From Streptomyces sp. 71268 (GTDB lineage: Bacteria; Actinomycetota; Actinomycetes; Streptomycetales; Streptomycetaceae): 64,000 nt of DNA. Position 1 is the stretch's first letter. Each line of letters opens with the position of its first letter. Below are positions 57,480 through 64,000 of this stretch, one piece after another. The notes under the pieces were generated by a model. That model worked only from the letters and a program-made list of their open reading frames with translations. It was not told where the DNA came from and searched no databases. The DNA is taken from NCBI RefSeq assembly GCF_029392895.1, contig NZ_CP114200.1:248001-312000 (forward strand), read 5' to 3'. A program made the position numbers and the translations under genes.

Positions 57480-58081
57480 ATTCTCCCCCAGCGGCGAGCC
57501 GGTTGGTTTAACAATGCACTGGCTCTACCACCGTTCAGCAGCGGGCTTAGGGCAACCTTGCAGCTCGCTGAAACGGAGGGGTGATCTCACCAACAGGCGT
57601 TCGGGGGGCAGGTGAGCGGATGCCGCCTTTTGCCTTGGGCCGTATGGGCCGTGCCCCAGTCGGCGCACCCGGACGCGACCGGACTATATGTCACCCGTAC
57701 GAGTGGACCAGGGGTTCAGCGGCGCGACGCCGCGCCGACGCCTTGGGCAGGCCAATCACCTCGGAGTTCGGTGCGCCGGGGCGCGCGGGAGCGGAAGGGC
57801 GGGCGCGCAGCGGGCAGTGCGATCGGCGAATTCCCTGATACACCTGTCCCCTGCGCCGGATCAGCGCGCGACGTGTGGACGCGTGGGGCGTTGGGCAGTC
57901 AGTCCCCCAGCGCACGCCCGCCGCCATCCTCTTCACCCGCGATAGCCGCCCGATCCGCGTGCCACCCGCCACTGCGCCACCGGACCCCGGGGCGCGGGTG
58001 TGTCCCCCGGCCCGTTCCGCGCCGGCCCAGCGCCGTTCGCGCGTACGCCGCCCACCACCCAGCACAGATGAGGAACTCCCC
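57480..58081. promoter_or_regulatory. Divergent control region of the isonitrile operon and the methyltransferase gene
   Basis: A 602-bp gene-free gap. It should carry the promoter of the six-gene leftward operon and that of the rightward methyltransferase. GTTCAGC (near 57534) and GCTGAAAC (near 57576) form loose arms close to the oxidase gene. SARP-type heptamer repeats could not be identified with confidence. Confidence 0.45.
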
Positions 58082-59107
58082 GTGAAGATCCGAACGTTCA
58101 CCAAGCTGGTGCGCAGCAATCACCTCTCACTGGCCATGCGGATGCCGCGGGAGCTCGCCGGCCCCGCGTACCGCGCCTCGTTCCTGGCCGCGGCCGCCAA
58201 CAGTGGCGTGCTGCGCCATCTCGCGCGGCAACCGCTCGACGCGCCCGCGCTCGCCGACGAGCTGGGCATGCACGGTGAGGAGCAACTGCTCGGCGTCTGG
58301 CTCGACATGGGAGTGCGGCTCGGAGAACTCGGCTCGCGCGGCGGGCGCTACCGGCTGCGCGGCCGCCTGGCCAAGTCGCTGGCGCGGCCGGAGGCGGACG
58401 CCTACGTGGCGCTGCTCGAACAGCTCATGCGCTTCCACGCCCCACTGCTCCTGGACGCCCCCGACATGCTGCGCGAAGGGCGTCGGGTGTCGATCGCCGA
58501 CCAGGACGGCGCGCTCATCGCCCGCTCGTCCCGTGTCCTCGAACCCGCCGTGCAGGGCGTGGTGGAGCAGCAGGTCGACCGGAACTCACCGGTCCGGCTC
58601 CTGGAGGTGGGCTGCGGCAGCGGCACCTACGTACGGCACGCCGCCTCGCTCAACCCTCGGCTGACGGCCGTGGCGATCGACCTGCAGGACGAGGTGGTGG
58701 CGCAGGCGCAGGCGAACCTGGACAAGTGGAACCTGTCCGACCGGGTGGAGGTCGTCCGCAGCGACCTGCGGACGTACTCGACGGAGCAGAAGTTCGACCT
58801 GGTCACGCTGCACAACAACATCTACTACTTCCCCCACGGTGAGCGGACCAAGGTGCTGGAGCGGGCGCGCTCGTTTCTGATGCCCGGCGGCAAGCTGCTC
58901 CTGACGACGAGTTGCCAGGGTGGCGGCCCGGGCATGGAGATGCTGAACCTGTGGTGCGCGTACGCCGACTTCGCCGGCCCGCTGCCGCGCCCGGCCGAGC
59001 TGTTGGGGCAGATGCGGGACGCGGGCTTCACACAGGTGCGCTCCCGCCGCCTGGTGCCCGGCGAGGAGTTCCGGGCCTTCGTCGGCACCTGCCCCTTCGA
59101 CGACTAG
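58082..59107 (+). CDS. SAM-dependent methyltransferase next to the isonitrile operon
   Basis: Class I methyltransferase of 341 residues. GTG 58082 follows GAGGAA. An N-terminal helical, winged-helix-like part (about 20-110) precedes the SAM domain with EVGCGSGTY near 172-180, VAIDLQDEVV near 198 and DLVTLHNNIYYF near 239. The build resembles small-molecule O- or C-methyltransferases. It is divergent from the ScoE-type gene, and a tailoring role (methyl ester or methyl ether on the isonitrile product) is plausible but unproven. It may equally be a separate gene. Confidence 0.85.
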   Translation: MKIRTFTKLVRSNHLSLAMRMPRELAGPAYRASFLAAAANSGVLRHLARQPLDAPALADELGMHGEEQLLGVWLDMGVRLGELGSRGGRYRLRGRLAKSLARPEADAYVALLEQLMRFHAPLLLDAPDMLREGRRVSIADQDGALIARSSRVLEPAVQGVVEQQVDRNSPVRLLEVGCGSGTYVRHAASLNPRLTAVAIDLQDEVVAQAQANLDKWNLSDRVEVVRSDLRTYSTEQKFDLVTLHNNIYYFPHGERTKVLERARSFLMPGGKLLLTTSCQGGGPGMEMLNLWCAYADFAGPLPRPAELLGQMRDAGFTQVRSRRLVPGEEFRAFVGTCPFDD

Positions 59108-59621
59108 CCTCACGCGTTCGACGGCTTGCCCCAGACGCAGGCGGCGGGCCGGGAACGGCCGGCGGTGGCGGAGACACACGGTCATCGCCATCCCGCCGCC
59201 ACCGTGACACCACGCCACCGTCACCCCGCGCCTCCGGTGTCGCGCGGCGCCGGGTCGCCGACGGCCGGCCGTGCGCGCGGATTGACGTCGCGTCACGGCA
59301 CACCGCCGCGCGCGCCGCGAACCCGGGGGTGGTGGGCGGCTGCCTGGCCCACAGCCTGGTCACGCCCTGGAACCTCTGCGTCCGGTTCGGCGTTTTCGCA
59401 GTTCAGAGCGGGTTTGCGCGACTCGTATGGGGGATGAGACCGACCGCGGTTCTGTGTCACCAGCGAAGGTGAAGAAGTTCACATACGGCCCTTTCGGCTG
59501 CGAATTCGGGCCGTGGATGACGCAGTATCCCTATCCGACACCACCAAGCCCCCGTCACCACGGCGGGGCGGTCCGGGCGGACGCCGAGTCCTGCCGCCGC
59601 GCGGGCCCAGTGAGAAGAACA
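59108..59621. other. Gene-free region before the riboswitch
   Basis: About 510 bp with no supported gene. It should include the promoter of the riboswitch-controlled hydrolase gene; short open frames are GC artefacts. Confidence 0.45.
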
Positions 59622-59748
59622 CGAAATCGGCAGGAACGGGAGACCCAGGCACGACGGGCCACGAAGTCGGTGGCCCTTGGGGTGAAGCCACGCGAGTGGC
59701 CGGGCAACTTCGCCAGTCCGAACCCGACAGGTCATCTTTCGCAGGCGG
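59622..59748 (+). promoter_or_regulatory. c-di-AMP riboswitch (ydaO-yuaA type)
   Basis: The leader of the NlpC/P60 gene holds the conserved blocks of this class in order: ATCGGCAGGAACGGGAGACCC (split around 59626-59645), TTGGGGTGAA (59678-59687), GGGCAACTTCGCCAGTCCGAACCCGACAG-type core (59702-59730) and CGCAGGCGG (59740-59748). The same element controls cell-wall hydrolases such as rpfA in Streptomyces. Binding of c-di-AMP is expected to switch expression off. Confidence 0.85.
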
Positions 59749-59766
59749 ATGACGAAGGGCTTTCGT

Positions 59767-60240
59767 ATGTCCGCGCAGCCACGCATACCCTCGATCGCCA
59801 CGCGCATCGGCACCGCTTCGGCCCTCACCGCCACGGTGCTGGCCGGTTCCTCGTTCGTCCCCGCCCTGACGACCGATGCGCAGGCGGCGACGGCCTCCGG
59901 CAAGGCGCTCAAGATCGCCGCCGGCAAGAAGGGCGCACCCTACAAGTACGGGGCGGTCGGCCCGCACCGGTTCGACTGCTCGGGGTTGACGCTCTACTCG
60001 TTCAAGAAGGCGGGCAAGAAGCTGCCGCGCACGGCGGCGGCCCAGTACAACAAGACCCGCCACCTGTCCAAGAGCTCGCGCAAGGCGGGTGACCTGGTCT
60101 TCTTCCACTCCGGGCGGAACGTCTACCACGTGGGCATCTACGCCGGGAAGAACAAGATCTGGCACGCGCCCAAGCCTGGCAAGTCGGTGCGGCTGGAGAA
60201 GATCTGGACCAACAAGGTCTGGTACGGCCGCGTCCGCTGA
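59767..60240 (+). CDS. Secreted NlpC/P60-family peptidoglycan hydrolase
   Basis: Small secreted endopeptidase of 157 residues. Signal peptide about 1-41 ends in AQA. The catalytic domain has Cys71 in FDCSGLT, His121 in VYHVGIY and His133, the Cys-His-His triad of the family. It probably cleaves peptide stems in peptidoglycan. ATG 59767 follows GAAGGG; ATG 59749 lies 18 bp upstream but overlaps the end of the riboswitch. It is very short, a bare catalytic domain with no binding module. Confidence 0.94.
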   Translation: MSAQPRIPSIATRIGTASALTATVLAGSSFVPALTTDAQAATASGKALKIAAGKKGAPYKYGAVGPHRFDCSGLTLYSFKKAGKKLPRTAAAQYNKTRHLSKSSRKAGDLVFFHSGRNVYHVGIYAGKNKIWHAPKPGKSVRLEKIWTNKVWYGRVR

Positions 60241-60251
60241 CCATGACGGGT

Positions 60252-60295
60252 GGGTCGGGGCGCCGGGCGGGCGATGCCGCGCCGCGCCCCGACCC
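60252..60295 (+). terminator. Hairpin after the NlpC/P60 gene
   Basis: Perfect 12-bp arms (60252-60263 and 60284-60295) with a 20-nt loop, 12 bp past the stop codon. Confidence 0.65.
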
Positions 60296-60469
60296 CACGA
60301 CCCTGGGACGAGAGGGGTGTGGGGACGAGAGCCGCCCTACGGGCCGGTTCCGGGTCGATGTCACCAAGCCGAGTGATGTTGCCATCGAGTACGTCACCCG
60401 CAGGGAGCAATCCCCGTTGTCCTCACGTGCCGACCGAATCACGGTCAGCCTGATCCACGAGGACGAGTC

Positions 60470-61081
60470 ATGATGCGAGGAATGACGGGGGTTGCCGTCG
60501 TCGCAGCGGCGCTGGCGTGCGCGGTGACGCCGGCCCAGGCTGGTGAGGCAGCCAAGCCCATCAAGAACGGCAAGGCCGAGTTCTGCCTGAGCAAGCCCGC
60601 CGCCAAGCAGCTTGCCAAGGCGAAGGTCACGCTGGCCGCCACGGGGGCCGCTCGGATCACCGGCAAGCAGCGCCAGTGCGTGTCCCTCCCGCTGGTCGAG
60701 GGCACGAGGGACTACGCGAAGTTGCAGGGCGGTGTCACGTTTCGTGACAAGGACGACCGTCTCGACCTCACCAAGATCTACAACTACGTGAACAAGTCCT
60801 CGCGGACCCAGGCGCACGCCTCGGTCAACCGGGCCAAGGCGCAGCCGGTGCGGTTCCTGACCTACACCATCAAGCGGGAGAACGCGAAGGTCACGCAGAA
60901 GCAGGTCAAGGCGGTCAACGTGCGGACCGCGCTGACTCCCGAGGGCGAGAAGCTGCTCAAGAAGACCTTCGGCAAGTCGCCGGTGCGCAAGGGCGACCAC
61001 CTCTTCACGCTCAACGCGGTCGCCGACATGCCGAGGCTCGCCCCGGACACACTCGGTGACCTGCTCGACCTGCTGCGCTGA
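60470..61081 (+). CDS. Secreted protein of 203 residues, unknown function
   Basis: ATG 60470 follows GGACGAG. A signal peptide (about 1-24) ends in AQA. The mature part is lysine-rich, with two cysteines that may pair, and shows no known catalytic motif. Several short basic helices are predicted by eye. It lies after the NlpC/P60 gene but behind its terminator, so it is probably its own unit. Function not recognised. Confidence 0.75.
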   Translation: MMRGMTGVAVVAAALACAVTPAQAGEAAKPIKNGKAEFCLSKPAAKQLAKAKVTLAATGAARITGKQRQCVSLPLVEGTRDYAKLQGGVTFRDKDDRLDLTKIYNYVNKSSRTQAHASVNRAKAQPVRFLTYTIKRENAKVTQKQVKAVNVRTALTPEGEKLLKKTFGKSPVRKGDHLFTLNAVADMPRLAPDTLGDLLDLLR

Positions 61082-61151
61082 ACCGAGGGCTGAACCCGGG
61101 ACGCGGAGCGCCCCGGACCACGGCAGGTGAACCACGGCGGCCGATCGGCTC

Positions 61152-61197
61152 CACGGATGCCGCCGACACGCCACATGGCGTGTCGGCGGCATCCGTG
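61152..61197. terminator. Perfect long bidirectional terminator
   Basis: Perfect 21-bp arms (61152-61172 and 61177-61197) with a 4-nt ACAT loop, between the converging secreted-protein and FMN-reductase genes. This is the strongest hairpin in the window. Confidence 0.9.
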
Positions 61198-61225
61198 CGT
61201 ACGGCGCCCCGGCGCCTGCGCGCCG

Positions 61226-61852
61226 TCAGGCTCCGCGCACCGCGGCCAGTTGCTGGGCGAAGGGGACGACCTCGTCGTCGTCCTGGTGCGGCACGGACGG
61301 GGCGTCGACCAGCAGGCCGGCGAGTTGGCGTGCGGCGCGGTCGATTCGCTCGCTCAGCCCGTCGGTACGGCCGTCCCCGGCCGCGCCCCAGTCCTCGGAG
61401 GCGGCGTAGACGCCGGTGGGCACGGTGACGGCGCGCAGGTAACCGAAGAGCGGGCGCAGCGCGTGGTCGAGGACCAGGGAGTGGCGGGCCGTGCCGCCGG
61501 TCGCCGCGATCAGCACGGGCTTGTCGACCAGCGCCTCGTTGTCCAGCACGTCGAAGAACGACTTGAACAGGCCGCTGTAGGAGGCGGTGAACACGGGCGT
61601 GACCGCAATCAGCGCGTCGGCGCGGGTCACCGCGTCGAGGGCGGCGCGCAGCGCGGTGCCCGGGAAGCCGGTGACCATGTGCTGGGCGATGGCGGTGGCC
61701 AGCTCACGCAGTTCGACCACCTGGACCTCGACCGGCCGGCCGGCGTCCGCGAGCTGTCGCTGGGCGGCCGTGGCCAGCCGGTCGGCCAGCAGCCGGGTGG
61801 AGGACGGCTGGCTCAGCCCGGCGGTGACGGCCACCAGGTGCAGGGGCTTCAT
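61226..61852 (-). CDS. NADPH-dependent FMN reductase (CE1759-like)
   Basis: Flavodoxin-fold reductase of 208 residues from ATG 61852. The N-terminal VTAGLSQPSSTRLLADRL phosphate loop and TPVFTASYSGLFKSFFD near 84-100 mark the family. It supplies reduced FMN to a two-component flavin monooxygenase; the partner is encoded just upstream (130 bp gap) on the same strand. CE1758/CE1759-type pairs have this arrangement. Confidence 0.92.
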   Translation of the reverse strand: MKPLHLVAVTAGLSQPSSTRLLADRLATAAQRQLADAGRPVEVQVVELRELATAIAQHMVTGFPGTALRAALDAVTRADALIAVTPVFTASYSGLFKSFFDVLDNEALVDKPVLIAATGGTARHSLVLDHALRPLFGYLRAVTVPTGVYAASEDWGAAGDGRTDGLSERIDRAARQLAGLLVDAPSVPHQDDDEVVPFAQQLAAVRGA

Positions 61853-61982
61853 GTGGTGTCTCCTGGGGTGGGGTTGCGGGGTGGTGTGGGGCCGGAGGGC
61901 GTACGGGACCGGCGGGTGCCGGGGGCGGCGCCGCAGGCGGGCTGTGGGTGAGCCCGCCGGCGGGCGCCGCGTCCGGTGGTGG

Positions 61983-63122
61983 TCAGGCCGGGGTGTCCGT
62001 GCCGGGCCGCCCGGTGTGCTCGCCGGCCTTGGCCGCGCCGTCGGCCTCGGCGGTGGCCCGGGCGACCAGGGCCGCGTGCGTCGGGCCGTCCGGCACCTCG
62101 GCGGGGCGGCCGGCGGCGAACTCGCGGCGCAGCACCGGGACCACTTCCTCGCCGAGCAGGTCGAGCTGTTCCAGGACGGTCTTCAGCGGCAGGCCGGCGT
62201 GGTCCATCAGGAACAGCTGGCGCTGGTAGTCGCCGAAGGACTCGCGGAAGGTCAGCGTCTTGTCGATGACCTCCTGCGGGCTGCCCACGGTCAGCGGCGT
62301 CTGCTCGGTGAACTCCTCCAGCGAGGGACCGTGCCCGTACACCGGCGCGTTGTCGAAGTAGGGCCGGAACTCGCGCACGGCGTCCTGCGAGTTCTTGCGC
62401 ATGAACACCTGCCCGCCGAGCCCGACGACGGCCTGTTCCGGGGTGCCGTGACCGTAGTGGGCGAAGCGCCGCCGGTAGAGGTCGATCAGCCGGATGAAGT
62501 GCTCCTTGGGCCAGAAGATGTTGTTGGCGAAGAAGCCGTCTCCGTAGTACGCGGCCTGCTCGGCGATCTCCGGGCTGCGGATCGAGCCGTGCCAGACGAA
62601 CGGCGCGACGCCGTCCAGCGGGCGGGGCGTGGAGGTGAAGCCCTGCAAGGGGGTACGGAACTTGCCCTCCCAGTCGACCACGTCCTCGCGCCAGAGCTGG
62701 TGCAGCAGCGCGTAGTTCTCGATGGCCAGCGGGATGCCCTGCCGGATGTCCTGGCCGAACCAGGGGTAGACCGGGCCGGTGTTGCCGCGGCCGAGCATGA
62801 GGTCGACCCGGCCGTCCGCCAGGTGCTGGAGCATCGCGAAGTCCTCGGCGATCTTCACCGGGTCGTTCGTGGTGATCAGCGTGGTGGAGGTGGACAGGAT
62901 CAGCCGCTCGGTCTGGGCGGCGATGTAGCCGAGCATGGTGGTCGGCGAGGACGGGACGAAGGGCGGGTTGTGGTGCTCGCCGGTCGCGAAGACGTCGAGG
63001 CCGACCTCCTCGGCCTTGCGCGCGATGGCGACCATCGCCTTGATCCGCTCGTACTCGCTCGGCGTGCTCCCGTTCGTCGGGTCCGTGGTGACGTCGCCGA
63101 CCGTGAAGATCCCGAACTGCAT
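61983..63122 (-). CDS. LLM-class (luciferase-like) flavin-dependent monooxygenase, CE1758-like
   Basis: TIM-barrel flavin monooxygenase of 379 residues from ATG 63122. The start MQFGIFTVGD, the GLDVFATGEHH segment near 41-51 and the GRGNTGPVYPWF loop are typical of the CE1758 subgroup. It uses reduced FMN from the reductase encoded next. The substrate is unknown; such pairs act on sulfonates, alkanes or xenobiotics. An AT-rich near-palindrome lies 47 bp before the start and probably controls the operon. Gene order is monooxygenase, then reductase. Confidence 0.92.
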   Translation of the reverse strand: MQFGIFTVGDVTTDPTNGSTPSEYERIKAMVAIARKAEEVGLDVFATGEHHNPPFVPSSPTTMLGYIAAQTERLILSTSTTLITTNDPVKIAEDFAMLQHLADGRVDLMLGRGNTGPVYPWFGQDIRQGIPLAIENYALLHQLWREDVVDWEGKFRTPLQGFTSTPRPLDGVAPFVWHGSIRSPEIAEQAAYYGDGFFANNIFWPKEHFIRLIDLYRRRFAHYGHGTPEQAVVGLGGQVFMRKNSQDAVREFRPYFDNAPVYGHGPSLEEFTEQTPLTVGSPQEVIDKTLTFRESFGDYQRQLFLMDHAGLPLKTVLEQLDLLGEEVVPVLRREFAAGRPAEVPDGPTHAALVARATAEADGAAKAGEHTGRPGTDTPA

Positions 63123-63167
63123 GTCGCTCCACCTCTTCCGTTGCCCGGGGGCCATCCTCCGAGCCGT

Positions 63168-63185
63168 TGGTTCAATATTCAACCA
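63168..63185. promoter_or_regulatory. AT-rich near-palindrome upstream of the flavin monooxygenase
   Basis: TGGTTCAATATTCAACCA has perfect TGGTT/AACCA arms and an AATATT core, with one mismatched pair. Its base composition contrasts with the surroundings. A redox- or substrate-sensing repressor of the MarR/HxlR kind is inferred. The rest of 63123-63431 shows no gene. Confidence 0.6.
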
Positions 63186-63431
63186 TCCCCGTCAACCAGG
63201 TGCCCCACCGCCCTATTCCCCCACTCCTCAGCCGTGCCCGCCAGGGCGGACGGCCGCCCGCTCGACACCGGCGCGACGCCCCGGCGGGGGCGCTGCCGGG
63301 GGTCTCGCCGCCGCGTACGTACGCCGCCCGCACCCGCTGCGACCGGCGCCGCGTACGGTGTGGGATGACGGCCGATGGCGCCGTGGCCGGGCGGCCACCA
63401 CGGCCGGACGAGCTGGGACGTGGAGAGGGTG

Positions 63432-63818
63432 ATGGGCAGGATGCGGGTGGGTCTGCTACGGACGGTGGGCGCGGCCACCGCGCTCTACGGCCTCGCGGTC
63501 ACGGCGCGGCCCGATCTGTTGGCCAAGCCCTCCGGGCTGACCGGGCCCGACGGGACGGTGGCCCCCGACACGCGGGTCTCGCTGCGGCCACTGGCGTGGC
63601 GGGACGCGGTCAGCGGGCTGGCCATGGTGGTGGCCCCGGAGGGCCCCGCCCTGCGAGCGGCCACCGCCGTGCGCATCGCCGCCGACTTCGGTGACGCCGC
63701 GCTGCTCGGCCTGACCCTGCCGGAGCGCGACCGGCGCCTTGCGGCCGTGGCCGTCTCGGTGGGCTGGGGCGCGCTCTCCGTGGCGGGGCTGCTCGGCGGG
63801 GGCCGGGGGAGGCCGTGA
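63432..63818 (+). CDS. Small membrane protein of 128 residues
   Basis: ATG 63432 with GGAGAGGG upstream (ATG 63441 is also possible). Hydrophobic segments at about 8-24, 58-72, 80-95 and 104-122 suggest four membrane helices, similar in build to DUF4267-type small integral proteins. The stop overlaps the next start by one base (TGATG), so translation is coupled to the hydrolase gene. Function unknown. Confidence 0.75.
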   Translation: MGRMRVGLLRTVGAATALYGLAVTARPDLLAKPSGLTGPDGTVAPDTRVSLRPLAWRDAVSGLAMVVAPEGPALRAATAVRIAADFGDAALLGLTLPERDRRLAAVAVSVGWGALSVAGLLGGGRGRP

Positions 63819-64000
63819 TGTCGCGTTCGTTCCTCAGCCGCGAGACCGGGGCGGCGCTGGTGCTGCGCCCGTCGCCCACGCCGCCGCGAGCGGCGGTCGT
63901 GCTGCTGCACGGCGGGCGCGAGGAGGGCCTTGAGCCGCCGCCCGCGCTCAACCTGCCCGGCGCGCGCATGCTGCCCTTCGCCCGGTCCATCGCGCGGGCG
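63818..64000 (+). CDS. Alpha/beta hydrolase, N-terminal part only
   Basis: Starts at ATG 63818 and runs off the right edge after 61 residues. The AVVLLHGGREEG segment near residues 26-37 is the oxyanion-loop HGG motif of alpha/beta hydrolases. Coupled to the upstream small membrane protein. The catalytic serine lies outside the window, so substrate class cannot be judged. Confidence 0.7.
   Translation, partial: MSRSFLSRETGAALVLRPSPTPPRAAVVLLHGGREEGLEPPPALNLPGARMLPFARSIARA

Noticed and set aside
57540..57565. Possible second iron box (TTAGGGCAACCTT) before the ScoE-type gene
   Set aside because: The half-sites are too close and asymmetric to match the 19-base iron box.

Overview
The window is very GC-rich actinobacterial DNA, almost certainly Streptomyces or a close relative. 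It carries two SARP activators, rare TTA (bldA) codons, an XRE-DUF5753/DUF574 pair, a DasR-like operator, a c-di-AMP riboswitch before an NlpC/P60 gene, and secreted nuclease and LPMO genes. Most long open frames opposite the synthase genes are GC-driven shadows and are left out.

Layout. 1-10.2 kb and 10.6-19.3 kb: two leftward modular type I PKS genes (PKS A, cut by the left edge, and PKS B). Between them are a rightward SAM methyltransferase and a SARP with a TTA codon. Each PKS begins with its own KSQ loading module (Cys to Gln), one with a malonyl-type AT and the other with a methylmalonyl-type AT. 19.7-23.4 kb: a probable 3-hydroxybenzoate/gentisate catabolic pair with a divergent IclR regulator. 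23.4-38.3 kb: mostly housekeeping and unknown genes, including small proteins, a membrane-anchored LPMO, YchJ, regulators, MFS and APC transporters, a GNAT protein and a secreted endonuclease.

38.6-44.8 kb: a compact leftward operon of a VioC/AsnO-type dioxygenase, SbnB-like, SbnH-like decarboxylase, SbnA-like and MATE exporter genes. A perfect 10+10 bp palindrome of iron-box type lies in front of it. It looks like a small diaminopropionate or ethylenediamine-type metallophore pathway without an NRPS or NIS synthetase in the window. 45.6-46.4 kb: a second SARP.

46.6-57.5 kb: the most exciting locus. Six tightly packed leftward genes encode a ScoE/Rv0097-type isonitrile-forming oxidase, an Rv0098/FcoT-type protein, a stand-alone KS-AT-DH-ER-KR-ACP synthase, an acyl-CoA ligase, a P450 and a 3-Cys ferredoxin. 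A divergent methyltransferase follows. All eight ScoE active-site residues that I remember are present at one constant offset. The natural reading is a pathway for a beta-isonitrile polyketide or fatty acid that uses a reducing PKS in place of the usual NRPS and free ACP, with P450 tailoring.

59-64 kb: a riboswitch-controlled NlpC/P60 hydrolase, a secreted protein, a two-component flavin monooxygenase pair (LLM plus FMN reductase) behind an AT-rich near-palindrome, a small membrane protein and the start of an alpha/beta hydrolase. I saw no tRNA, rRNA, CRISPR array or insertion sequence.
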